Source: Planctomycetaceae bacterium (GTDB lineage Bacteria; Planctomycetota; Planctomycetia; Planctomycetales; Planctomycetaceae). From it: 33,583 nt of DNA. The notes beneath the pieces are model-generated. The model did not search any database, had not been told where the DNA came from, and saw only the letters and a list, made by a program, of their open reading frames with translations. Made by a program: the position numbers and the translations under genes. Below are positions 24,301 through 31,511 of this stretch, piece after piece. Each line of letters starts with the position of its first letter. Position 1 is the stretch's first letter. The stretch spans positions 1-33,583 of the forward strand of contig JAKFVC010000087.1 in NCBI GenBank assembly GCA_021732415.1, given 5' to 3'.

Positions 24301-25107
24301 CTGCTGAATCCGAATCGGCGAGTTAAACCCGTCGATGATCGGCAGTTCCATGGACCAACGCTTCCAACTGGACAGCGCCGAGTCAGGCTTGAGTTTGTCG
24401 AGAGCCTTATGAGTCTGCTGGAAAGCATTCTTCAGCTTCTTCAGGTCAGTCTGCACCTTGAGTTCATTCGCTTCGAGTGCTTTGACCTCGTCCAAATCCA
24501 TCGCGTCCAAGTCAGCCTGTTGCTGCTTGCGTAGCTTCTCGTCTGGTTCGTCAGTGACCGTCTGCTGATAGGCGACTTTATCACGTTTTTGCAGCGCGTC
24601 GCGACGAGCCGTCACGCGTTGGAGATTCAGTTCGAACTTGCCGACTTTTTCGGTCGTTTTATCGAAAATTCGCTTGAGGCGATCCATTTCCGCTTGCGAC
24701 TTGTTGTCGCGCACGGCCAAGTCGTAATTGGCGCGATCCACGCCCTGCTGTGCCTTGGAAGTCTTCGTCTCCAAATCGGCGCGGGCGAAGTCGCCCAGCA
24801 CTTTGGCCAGTACGGCATTCACTCGAGCACGAGCAGCGCTGACCTTCTGGAGGTTCGCCTCGGCCTCTTTAATCTTCTTATCAAATTCAGCAACCTGCGA
24901 GTTGTACTCGGGCGTGACGATCTGCTTTTCCTTGTCCTCAAGCTTTTTGGCTTGAAGCTTCTGGAACTTGTTCTGATAGACGCGCCATTCGTCCTCATGA
25001 TCGGCGGCCATCATCCAAATGGTGACTGCGAGCAATGCGACCGAACTCCACGCGAACACCTTGTGTGTCGTTTGCAGGTCGTACCAATATTCTTCCGTGG
25101 CGGGCAT
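21316..25107 (-). CDS. Octahaem c-type cytochrome with membrane anchor and coiled coil
   Basis: A 1263-residue protein from the ATG at 25107; a GTG at 25152 would add 15 residues. One helix (about 16-35) anchors it. Residues about 37-240 are highly charged and heptad-like, predicting a long coiled coil. Eight CxxCH haem motifs follow: at 291, 341, 396, 431, 569, 736, 908 and 1148 (first cysteines). Two of them (CFGCHEINGF and CYGCHEIAGF) share flanking sequence, suggesting internal duplication. The gene follows the split cytochrome b genes, where a cytochrome c1 or f gene would be expected, so it probably accepts electrons from the Rieske protein. Multihaem subunits also accompany cytochrome bc complexes in anammox planctomycetes. 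Exact role and ligation are inferred. Confidence 0.9.
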   Translation of the reverse strand: MPATEEYWYDLQTTHKVFAWSSVALLAVTIWMMAADHEDEWRVYQNKFQKLQAKKLEDKEKQIVTPEYNSQVAEFDKKIKEAEANLQKVSAARARVNAVLAKVLGDFARADLETKTSKAQQGVDRANYDLAVRDNKSQAEMDRLKRIFDKTTEKVGKFELNLQRVTARRDALQKRDKVAYQQTVTDEPDEKLRKQQQADLDAMDLDEVKALEANELKVQTDLKKLKNAFQQTHKALDKLKPDSALSSWKRWSMELPIIDGFNSPIRIQQDWLPNLTINYGGMKDVARFDRCRTCHQGIDMTESGGVPAFPADKYPQPYSTHPRTDVYLTATSPHPVGKFGCTICHEGQGSGTSFQNASHTPNSPDIAHTWEHDHKWSHNHFWEFPMSPERFTESGCIKCHHSVVELGVNPKFGATAPKVFEGYNIVRQYGCFGCHEINGFDGVKPIGPDLRLEPSPEEAEKLKNDPSARPGEMRKVGPSLAHIGQKTTADWTENWTLDPQKFRPETRMPKFFHLEGQIDAHDAKLTPVEINSLVHYLFDKSTSIDLLTPAKDYKADAERGKTLFSQRGCLSCHSHNDFPGIKEDFGPNLSRVHEKLLPGDKGRDWLYTWVRNPHLHHPRSKMPNLYLETYEEAGKTIDPAADITAYLLSKGPGKFEALAKDSSGLNELAALYLSKVLTAEQVHHVMTQGFYPETNKDLIKGDEIELYTGKPGEGQKLTEKQMLNYIGRRTISRYGCYGCHEIAGFEKARPIGTALQNWGRKGKNKLAVEHIHEYLHHHGEPDGSSTHDRAEHTLELAISGGFSDPAVEKRETTHAYFYEQIAHGERPGFLWQKLRAPRSYDYKKIETKGYDERLRMPKFPFNDDQIEAVSTFILGLVAEPPSEKYLYKPTGPAKDRIEGEKLITKFNCTGCHILELPEVKYGVDVTTIDGHQLAPAEFQEGLDLLLKLKPPREAKTGKTFTTEDKKELPVISFRGLLYQAADPEADKADREYAYDLWETLKIGEKLLVPGSRMLVPEANRVSFTPARGGEFAEWLVEAIMKASKEPNRSQAWQASPPPLYLEGIKVQTPWLYDFLKNPIKLRHTTVLRMPQFNMSDAEAMSLANYFASVDGAEYPYQNVPQRDATYLAAKEHAHPKYLPDGWQMFKACVQCHAVGGLEYQASDPKKDIRGPNLVNVADRLRPEWTMLWLYKPAWITPYTSMPAVFDRASKKYEELFSGDGVQQATSLRDALMNYHRLTETEAKLTRPAPAPAAAEAAKPGEAK

Positions 25108-25152
25108 ATCGTTGGGCCTTGTAAGGCGTCTTTCCGGTGAGGCGGGGCTCAC

Positions 25153-25236
25153 CGTAATTGAGTCGGGTCGTGTTGCCAGGTCTTGTCAATGGGCCAGAGT
25201 CATTCCCTCTGGTGGTCACTCAGCAGACTAGACGTC
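25153..25236. other. Short gap between cytochrome b C-terminal gene and octahaem gene
   Basis: These 84 bases contain no gene, hairpin or promoter I can support. The absence of a terminator fits transcription continuing from the cytochrome b genes into the octahaem gene. Confidence 0.4.
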
Positions 25237-26574
25237 TCAAATATTAAAGAACCATTCGGGGATGCCGACAATGTATTTCAAGCTGAATGACCACCGCAGC
25301 ACCATCTTGATGGGCAGCGAAGCCATGAACAGCAACAGGTTGCTGAACACAATAAATCGGATGAAGCCCATCTTGACCGCGAACGATCGGAAGATCGTCG
25401 CCGCGAGCAGGAACGGGACGACAGCCAGATAGAACAGACAGAGCAACAGCCCCAGCCATTCACGTTGCAGAATATAGATAATCTTGGTGAATTCGTCTGC
25501 ACCCGCCGGAGCGGTGGGGATTCTGGCCTGCAGCCAGTAGATCCAGAAGTATTCCGACAGGTTGACGTTATTTAGCACTTCCAGCTTGTGAGCATCCCAA
25601 GGCTCATAGATTCCGAAGAAGTTCCAGTTGGGACCTCGCAGGAATGTTCCGAGGATGATCATTCCAACCCACAGCGGCAGGAAGCCGAACATGAACGTCA
25701 GAATTGCAAACTTGCGTTCGTTGAAGGTGTAGTAACCGTTCCCCAGCTTGTTGAAGTCGATGTAGGGAATCGCCATCAAGCCGACCAGAATCATGCTCGG
25801 CAGGACCACACCCGCCATCCACGGATCGAAGTACACCAGCATTTCCTGCAGACCGAGGAAGTACCAGGGGGCCTTGGACGGATTCGGCGTTTGTGCGGAC
25901 GAAGCAGGCTCTTCGAGAGGAGCAGGCAACAGCAATGCCCAAGCCACCAGCACAACAGTCGTCACCACCATGCAGATTAATTCGGAGTAGACGAGATCCG
26001 GCCAGACCAGGATTTTGTCGTTCTTCTCCTGCTCGAACAAAGGCCGGCCAGCGGCGCGGCGTTCGTCGTTGTCGACAGCGCGTTTGAAGTACAGCCAGGT
26101 AAAGAAACCGACGATGAACAACATCGACACGATCGGCACGTTGTCGGGCTTACCAACAATCTGCCGGAAATCGTAGTCAGTCATGCTGAGGGTGAGGAAT
26201 AGAACCGACAGGTTCAACAGCACCCAACCAACAGTTTCTTTGACGAACCACTTTCGCAGGACCACCACACCGATAAACAACACCATCGTCAAGGTGAAGT
26301 AGGGGACGGGAGCCGCACCCAGATCGATGAATTCCTTGATGAAATTCGGCATCCGGATATGGAAATGTTGCGGTGATGACGAACCGGTCAAGTGCGCCAG
26401 CGCGGCCATAAACAGCAGGCCGCTGTATGCGCCCCACAAGGCGGCTTCGCGATCGCGGTGCGGATCAGTTTTCATGATCCGAGCCGTCCACCAGATGTTC
26501 ATCAACGACAGCAGCAGGTACAGCCATCCGAGGCCGAAGATCACGCTGGACGTCAGGTCTGGGTTATGTGTCAT
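25237..26574 (-). CDS. Cytochrome b C-terminal (subunit IV-like) protein with extra N-terminal membrane domain
   Basis: This 445-residue protein (ATG at 26574; GTG at 26586 also possible) carries the C-terminal half of cytochrome b as a separate polypeptide, as in b6f complexes. The Qo-site region reads NPSKAPWYFLGLQEML (APWY at 235-238), replacing the PEWY motif of mitochondrial and chloroplast enzymes. Before it lie about 180 residues with four or five hydrophobic helices that are not part of standard subunit IV. Behind it are about four more helices. A six-base-stem hairpin (GTGAAG/CTTCAC) lies in the mRNA just before the GTG, which favours the ATG start. It should bind quinol together with the adjacent cytochrome b6-like protein. 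The cytochrome b assignment is good; the extra domain's role is unknown. Confidence 0.85.
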   Translation of the reverse strand: MTHNPDLTSSVIFGLGWLYLLLSLMNIWWTARIMKTDPHRDREAALWGAYSGLLFMAALAHLTGSSSPQHFHIRMPNFIKEFIDLGAAPVPYFTLTMVLFIGVVVLRKWFVKETVGWVLLNLSVLFLTLSMTDYDFRQIVGKPDNVPIVSMLFIVGFFTWLYFKRAVDNDERRAAGRPLFEQEKNDKILVWPDLVYSELICMVVTTVVLVAWALLLPAPLEEPASSAQTPNPSKAPWYFLGLQEMLVYFDPWMAGVVLPSMILVGLMAIPYIDFNKLGNGYYTFNERKFAILTFMFGFLPLWVGMIILGTFLRGPNWNFFGIYEPWDAHKLEVLNNVNLSEYFWIYWLQARIPTAPAGADEFTKIIYILQREWLGLLLCLFYLAVVPFLLAATIFRSFAVKMGFIRFIVFSNLLLFMASLPIKMVLRWSFSLKYIVGIPEWFFNI

Positions 26575-26586
26575 TCCGAATACCAC

Positions 26587-26690
26587 CGTGAAGTCGCCGC
26601 TTCACTTCGTCAGGTTCAATTTCAAAACAGGTCGTGCAATCACGCCGCTCACAACTGACTTCACTCACTGGCTCTCGCTGCCACTTCGGA
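26587..26690. other. Gap between the two cytochrome b genes
   Basis: About 100 bases without a gene. On the mRNA strand GTGAAG-CGGCGA-CTTCAC (26588-26605) forms a hairpin just ahead of the following start codon. It could influence translation of the C-terminal cytochrome b protein. No terminator T-tract follows. Confidence 0.45.
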
Positions 26691-27467
26691 CTACAAGGGC
26701 TGGCTGATACCACCGTCTTTGCGGATACGCCAGAAGTGGATTGCAATCAGCAATGCCACGACGAGCGGAATGGCTACGCAGTGGAGAATGTAGAAGCGAT
26801 TCAACGTCATTTCGCCGACGAACCGGCCACCCAACAGGATGAAGCGGGCATCGCTGGCGTTAGTAATCAAATCGAAACCACCAATATTCAACAGTTGGAA
26901 ACCCGGGCCTTCATGACCCAGGAACGGGGTGGCACGAGCCATATTCGAACCGACGGTGATAGCCCAAATTGCCAATTGATCCCACGGCAGCAGATAGCCG
27001 GTGAAGGACAAGAGCAACGTCAGCACAAGCAACAGCACACCGACAACCCAGTTGAACTCACGCGGCGGCTTGTAACTGCCCGTGAGGAACACTCGGTACA
27101 TATGCAGCCACACGGTGATCACCATCGCATGTGCACCCCAGCGGTGCATTTCACGCATTACGCCCAGTGTCGTCACATCACGCAACGCCAGAATGTCGTT
27201 GAAGGCGTGTTCGAGCGTGGGACGGTAGTAGAACATCAGCAGCACGCCGGTCACTGTTTCCGCGAGGAACAGGAAGAACGTGATGCCGCCCATGCACCAT
27301 GTATAGGAGAGGGCAATTCCCTGCTGCTTGATCGAGACCGGATGCAAGTGCAGGAAAAAGTTCGTCAGCATTACAACGATGCGGTTCCGACGGTCAATCG
27401 GCGCTGGGTGCCGGAAGATACTCTTCCAGATCTGCGAACCGCGAATGTAGTCGCCTACCGAGGCCAT
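26691..27467 (-). CDS. Cytochrome b6-like subunit of a bc/b6f-type complex
   Basis: This 258-residue protein is the four-helix, two-haem core of a quinol:electron-acceptor oxidoreductase. Haem ligands are H108 and H122 in helix B and H229 and H244 in helix D. The 14 residues between the helix D histidines match cytochrome b6, not mitochondrial cytochrome b. C58 in WCMGGIT aligns with the cysteine that attaches the extra haem ci in b6, and the following [12 protein letters not shown] is also b6-like. The stop lies ahead of a separate C-terminal gene, so this is a natural split and not a frameshift. It is encoded just after the Rieske gene. The b6-type grouping is well supported by these residues; haem ci itself is inferred. 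Confidence 0.93.
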   Translation of the reverse strand: MASVGDYIRGSQIWKSIFRHPAPIDRRNRIVVMLTNFFLHLHPVSIKQQGIALSYTWCMGGITFFLFLAETVTGVLLMFYYRPTLEHAFNDILALRDVTTLGVMREMHRWGAHAMVITVWLHMYRVFLTGSYKPPREFNWVVGVLLLVLTLLLSFTGYLLPWDQLAIWAITVGSNMARATPFLGHEGPGFQLLNIGGFDLITNASDARFILLGGRFVGEMTLNRFYILHCVAIPLVVALLIAIHFWRIRKDGGISQPL

Positions 27468-27589
27468 GCGTCATCCTCATGCGACCGGGGTCGCTCTAAT
27501 CATCTGTCGTGAAACACGCCCGGGAATACACAGTACCGTGTTCACCATACGGTGCTCACCGTACAGACTCACCCGACGGCCACCGAATA
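27468..27589. other. Gap between Rieske and cytochrome b genes, small palindrome
   Basis: These 122 bases have no gene. TACGGTG-ct-CACCGTA (27548-27563) is a seven-base palindrome with a two-base spacer, and an ACCGTG variant lies just before it. The purpose is unknown; it could be an operator or a processed RNA hairpin in the operon. Confidence 0.45.
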
Positions 27590-28696
27590 CTAACCAATTT
27601 CCACGAACGAAGCCGGGTCTGCCCACTGTCCCATTTCTTCCTGGAACTTCAGGCTCTTGTCGACTTCGAGCATTCCATCTTCTGCCAGCCGCAGACCAAC
27701 TCGTTCGAGCGGCCGCGGTGCGGGACCTTCAAAGTTGATCCCGTTGATATAGAAACCCGAGCCGTGGCACGGACATTTGTATTTTTGCTCGCCATCCAGC
27801 CAACTGGGAGTACAACCCAGATGGGTACAAACGGTTGACAGGGCATAAATCAGGTTCTTGCCCTGATACTTATCCGTATGCACGATCCAGATGCCGAACT
27901 GAGCTTTGAATTTCTCAGAAACGGTACCCAGGTCGAAATCTGCCGGCGGACCAACTTTGAACTTTGAGGGCGGCTCGGTCAACACATTGGGGAGCATGAA
28001 TCGCAAGCAAGCCAGCCCGAATGCAGCCGAAGCTGTGGCGAACGAGGCCCACGCGACCCAGAACGGAGACAACGCGACTGCCAATCCAGCGGACAGAAAA
28101 TCGCGACGAGTGGCCGGTTCAGCGGCTTTCTTGGCAGCCGGCGGGGCTGGCTTGACCGGCATCGGTGGGGCGGATGCTTTCACCGCGGCAGCAGGTGCGG
28201 CCGCAGGCGTTCCAGCCGCGGCTGCGGATTGACCGCTGCGGACGGCTGCCAGCATTTCGGCGACAGATGGTTTCGGGCCTGTGGCTGCTGCAGGCTTCGC
28301 AGCGGGAGCGGCGGCAACCGGAGTCGCTGCCGCTGCGGCCGGTGTGGCAGCAGGTGCCGCGGCGCCGGCTTTGGCAGCTCGTGCGGCAGCCAGGATATCG
28401 GCCGTAGACTTCGGGGCACCACCGGCGGCGGGTGCCGCGGGTGCGGCAGCGCCGGCCTTGGCAGCTCGCGCTGCGGCCAGAATCTCAGCCGTTGATTTGG
28501 GAGCACCACCAGCAGTGGCGGGAGCCGGTGCGGCTGCAGGCGGCGGGGCCGCGGGGGCTGCCGGTTCGGCAGGCGCAACCGGAGCTTCCGAAGCGGCGGC
28601 CGCGGCAGCAGCAGCCTTTTCGGCCCGTGCTTTCGCGAGAATTTCCGCCGTCGTGAGCTTTTTCTGAGGAGCACCACCGCCGGAGTCAGTCGACAT
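27590..28696 (-). CDS. Rieske iron-sulfur protein with Ala/Pro-rich repeat extension
   Basis: This 368-residue protein carries the 2Fe-2S cluster that takes electrons from quinol in a bc/b6f complex. Ligands are C290 and H292 in CTHLGC and C308 or C310 with H311 in CPCHGSGF (cluster pair C290/C308, H292/H311; bridging C295/C310). A twin-arginine-like motif and membrane segment (RRDFLSAGLAVALSPFWVAW) lie at 197-216. Ahead of it are about 195 residues rich in Ala and Pro, with repeats of the form TAEILAAARAAKA at about 16, 69 and 99 and a degenerate fourth at 145. This extension should remain in the cytoplasm. It begins the respiratory gene block. Family assignment is certain; the extension has no known function. 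Confidence 0.95.
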   Translation of the reverse strand: MSTDSGGGAPQKKLTTAEILAKARAEKAAAAAAAASEAPVAPAEPAAPAAPPPAAAPAPATAGGAPKSTAEILAAARAAKAGAAAPAAPAAGGAPKSTADILAAARAAKAGAAAPAATPAAAAATPVAAAPAAKPAAATGPKPSVAEMLAAVRSGQSAAAAGTPAAAPAAAVKASAPPMPVKPAPPAAKKAAEPATRRDFLSAGLAVALSPFWVAWASFATASAAFGLACLRFMLPNVLTEPPSKFKVGPPADFDLGTVSEKFKAQFGIWIVHTDKYQGKNLIYALSTVCTHLGCTPSWLDGEQKYKCPCHGSGFYINGINFEGPAPRPLERVGLRLAEDGMLEVDKSLKFQEEMGQWADPASFVEIG

Positions 28697-29183
28697 GGCA
28701 AACCCGCTATTGCGACAATCAAATCCGTCTCGGCGGATGCCGGACGTAGGAAAACTTACAACACTGGGAACAAGGCAAACAAGATCGGACTATCAAGCGC
28801 CACAGCATAAAGTGGCGATTGAAATTCTGCTATGGATACCGGTATGGGTGCTCAAAGAGAATGTCCGAACGGAGCTTGTCCGCCCTGGATCCTTCGGAAT
28901 TGTGTCATCCCTTCGGCGAACTGACAACCTTCAAATGAATTTGTCTGATCGATTTCCCACATCCAAGAAGTCCCTCGTGAGTGGTTCCCACACATGAGAA
29001 CTTTAAGTGAAGTTGGGTGAACTTAACTTGCTGCAGCGAACATGACTTGCGAGTTTCTCCTGAGTTCAAATAACAATCCCGCAAGTTTTTCAGGGCATCA
29101 TTGCGGAGCCATTTTTCGGCCGTTATTCTTAGCGGCGTGTGTCCTTTCAATCGACATGATTTTCTCGGGAATTGCTGTAGATC
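28697..29183. other. Divergent intergenic region between Rieske operon and mdh
   Basis: These 487 bases carry no gene; short ORFs have no support. It should contain the promoter of the minus-strand respiratory operon, which I could not identify. A good promoter for mdh lies at 29101-29129 (listed separately). The half nearest mdh is more AT-rich than the coding regions around it. Confidence 0.6.
29101..29129 (+). promoter_or_regulatory. Candidate sigma70-like promoter for mdh
   Basis: TTGCGG at 29101-29106 and TATTCT at 29124-29129 are separated by exactly 17 bases. Matches to consensus are partial (-35 three of six, -10 four of six). A transcript would start near 29136 and leave a leader of about 50 bases before the ATG at 29184. 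Confidence 0.45.
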
Positions 29184-30173
29184 ATGACTGCCCCCATCCG
29201 TGTTGCGATTACCGGCTCAGCCGGACAAATTGGTTACGCCATGATTTTCCGTCTGGCGTCGGGTGAAATCTTCGGGCCGAATCAGCCCGTCATTTTGCAT
29301 CTCGTCGAAGTCCCGCCGGTGATGGCGGCTTTGGATGGCGTGCACATGGAACTGGATGACTGTGCCTTCCCGACCCTGCACGGCGTCGTGAAAGCTGACA
29401 GCGATCATCTCGATGTCGGCTTCAAGGATTGTAACTTCGTCATCTGCGTCGGTAGCGTGCCGCGCAAGCAAGGGATGGAACGAGCCGACCTGATCCGCAT
29501 CAACGGCCCGATCTTCACCAATACCGGCAAGGCCATCCAATCGGCTGCCGCGGACGACGTGCGAGTCCTCGTTGTCGGCAATCCGTGTAATACGAATTGC
29601 TTGATTGCGATGCGGAACGCTCCTGAGGTCCCGTCTGATCGCTGGTTCGCGATGACGCGTCTCGACGAGAATCGCGCCGTATCGCAACTTGCCCAGAAGG
29701 CCGGCGTTGCCAATGCCGCCGTGCAACACGTGGGCATCTGGGGCAATCACAGTGCGACCCAGTATCCCGACTTCTACAACGCCAAAATCAACGGTCGTCC
29801 GGCGACGCAGACGATTAAAGACGAAGCGTGGCTGAAGGGTGAGTTCATCTCGACCGTTCAACAGCGTGGTGCTGCAGTCATCAAGGCGCGTGGTGCCAGC
29901 AGCGCTGCTTCGGCTGCCAATGCCGCCCTGGATACGATTAAGAGCATCATCCGCCCCACCCCGGTCGGACATTGCTTCAGTGCCGCGGTCTGCAGCGATG
30001 GCAGCTATGGTGTTGAAGCGGGTCTGATCAGCGGCTTCCCGCTGACGACCGATGGCCTTAAGTGGAAGATCGTTCCGGATCTGGAAATCAATGAGTTTGC
30101 CCAAGGGAAGATCGACATCACGGTGAACGAATTGAAGACCGAACGCGATACCGTGAAAGATCTGCTGCCGTAG
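29184..30173 (+). CDS. mdh: Malate dehydrogenase
   Basis: This 329-residue cytoplasmic enzyme interconverts malate and oxaloacetate using NAD in the TCA cycle. The nucleotide-binding motif GSAGQIG is at 11-17, VGNPCNTN at 131-138, and the catalytic pair is in RLDENR (D161 region) and IWGNHS (H189). The substrate loop reads [10 protein letters not shown], where many homologues have ARPRGPGMER, with R94 and R100 in the usual arginine positions. Length fits the cytosolic-type MDH group that also includes plant and animal cytosolic enzymes and many bacterial ones. The start at 29184 gives a direct lead into the first beta strand. It is divergent from the respiratory operon and followed by a terminator. 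Confidence 0.95.
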   Translation: MTAPIRVAITGSAGQIGYAMIFRLASGEIFGPNQPVILHLVEVPPVMAALDGVHMELDDCAFPTLHGVVKADSDHLDVGFKDCNFVICVGSVPRKQGMERADLIRINGPIFTNTGKAIQSAAADDVRVLVVGNPCNTNCLIAMRNAPEVPSDRWFAMTRLDENRAVSQLAQKAGVANAAVQHVGIWGNHSATQYPDFYNAKINGRPATQTIKDEAWLKGEFISTVQQRGAAVIKARGASSAASAANAALDTIKSIIRPTPVGHCFSAAVCSDGSYGVEAGLISGFPLTTDGLKWKIVPDLEINEFAQGKIDITVNELKTERDTVKDLLP

Positions 30174-30175
30174 AA

Positions 30176-30240
30176 GTAGCCCGACTCTCTGAGTCGGGTC
30201 GTCCGAAACGAGGAGCACCCGACTCGGAGAGTCGGGCTAC
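30176..30240. repeat. Twin-palindrome repeat, copy 3
   Basis: CCCGACTCTCTGAGTCGGG and CCCGACTCGGAGAGTCGGG, bounded by GTAGC and GCTAC, with a 19-base spacer between the palindromes. It begins three bases beyond the mdh stop codon (30171-30173). This is the most complete of the three copies. Confidence 0.88.
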
Positions 30241-30267
30241 GGTGCGGCGTCGCCTCACTGAAATCAC

Positions 30268-30310
30268 AACGCCCGGCACCGCATCTCGCGGTCGCCGGGC
30301 GTTTCGCTTA
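30268..30310 (+). terminator. Intrinsic-terminator-like hairpin after mdh
   Basis: AACGCCCGGC (30268-30277) pairs perfectly with GCCGGGCGTT (30294-30303) around a 16-base loop, followed by TCGCTTATT. A 10-bp GC-rich stem with a U-rich tail, about 95 bases beyond the mdh stop and ahead of rsgA, fits a rho-independent terminator, although the tail is interrupted. Confidence 0.65.
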
Positions 30311-30368
30311 TTATCGTGTTGTTCGCACGTGTCAGCTCCCGTTTGTTTGATGCCCCTGGTAATCTGAT

Positions 30369-31490
30369 TTGGCCAAGAAGAAAAAAGCCCGAGTTCAATT
30401 CCGCAAGAATCGTGGTCACGCGCCCTCCGTACCCGATCTGACGCATCAAGTGCGCACCCGGGGCCTGGAAGCCAACGATGCTCCCACCAGCGAACGAGTT
30501 TCCGGCAAGGGCGAGTTGTCTCGCTATCGGACGATTGTCGGAGTGGAAGAGGACGCTGATGGCCATCTGATGCGAGCCATCGATGAGACCACCACACTTG
30601 AAGGCCGGGTCGTCGCCAATCGTGGCACCAGTTTTCTCGTTCAAGTAGCCGATCGTCGACGATTTGATTGCGGAGTCCGCCGGGTCGTGAAGACGCTGGC
30701 TCGCGAAGAACGCAATGTCGTCGTGGTTGGCGATCAAGTCGTGATCACACCCGGAGTGGAATCGCAGGGGGTTATTGAACGGGTCAACAGCCGGCAGGGG
30801 ACTCTGTCCCGCAAGACGCGGCGCGGCGAACATCTGCTGGTGGCGAATGTCGATCAAGTGCTGATCGTCGTTGCGGCCGCAGATCCGCAGTTCAAGCCGA
30901 ATCTGATCGACCGCTATCTGATCAGCGCGGAACTCGGCGGCATTCGTCCGGTCATCTGTGTGAACAAGGTCGACTTGGTGAACCCGGTGCGATTGCAGCC
31001 TTTCGTCGGGCTCTACAGCCAACTGGGCTACGACATGATCCTCTGCAGCGTTCCGGACGATCGAGGAATTCGCCGTCTGCGACGGATGCTGCGTGATCGA
31101 GAAACGGTGGTGACCGGCCAGAGCGGTGTCGGCAAATCAACGCTGTTGAATTCGGTGCAACCTGGTCTGAGGCTGGCCACTGGCGAGATCACCGAAGAGT
31201 CACGGAAGGGGCGGCACACTACCACTAATGCGACCTTGCTGGAGCTCGACTTCGGCGGCTGGGTCGTCGATACACCCGGCGTGCGGCAGTTCGAACTGTG
31301 CGACATCAACCGCGATGATCTTGCCGGTTACTTTCGCGAGTTCCGGCCGTATCTCTCAAGCTGCAAGTTTCCCAGTTGCTCGCACACGCATGAGTCGGGT
31401 TGCCGTGTAAAGCAGGCGGTGGATAACGATTTGATTGCGATTACGCGGTATGAGAGTTATTTGAAGCTTTGGATGGGGGATCCTGTTTGA
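30369..31490 (+). CDS. rsgA: Small ribosomal subunit biogenesis GTPase RsgA
   Basis: RsgA (YjeQ/EngC) is a circularly permuted GTPase that helps mature the 30S ribosomal subunit. In this 373-residue protein the permuted order is seen directly: G4 NKVD (199-202), then G1 GQSGVGKS (250-257), switch region RKGRHTTTN (279-287) and G3 DTPG (301-304). A zinc knuckle follows with C332, C337, H339 and C345. An OB-fold-like region occupies about 78-155, and the basic N-terminal tail (AKKKKARVQFRKNRG) is likely to contact rRNA. The start is TTG at 30369; no strong ribosome binding site is visible, and no ATG fits as well because it would remove the basic tail. The identification is secure. Confidence 0.95.
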   Translation: MAKKKKARVQFRKNRGHAPSVPDLTHQVRTRGLEANDAPTSERVSGKGELSRYRTIVGVEEDADGHLMRAIDETTTLEGRVVANRGTSFLVQVADRRRFDCGVRRVVKTLAREERNVVVVGDQVVITPGVESQGVIERVNSRQGTLSRKTRRGEHLLVANVDQVLIVVAAADPQFKPNLIDRYLISAELGGIRPVICVNKVDLVNPVRLQPFVGLYSQLGYDMILCSVPDDRGIRRLRRMLRDRETVVTGQSGVGKSTLLNSVQPGLRLATGEITEESRKGRHTTTNATLLELDFGGWVVDTPGVRQFELCDINRDDLAGYFREFRPYLSSCKFPSCSHTHESGCRVKQAVDNDLIAITRYESYLKLWMGDPV

Positions 31491-31511
31491 GCTCTTCGTA
31501 GAAGAGTACCC

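Noticed and set aside
25237-27467. Frameshift splitting one cytochrome b gene
   Set aside because: The two parts are 116 bases apart, the first ends after helix D exactly as in b6, and the second has its own extra N-terminal domain, so the split is natural.
28165-28667. Plus-strand ORFs opposite the Rieske extension (Ala/Arg-rich)
   Set aside because: They are products of the repetitive GC-rich code for the Ala/Pro extension on the other strand.
29217-30218. Minus-strand ORF (333 codons) opposite mdh
   Set aside because: Antisense to a clear malate dehydrogenase; it also reads into the twin-palindrome repeat.
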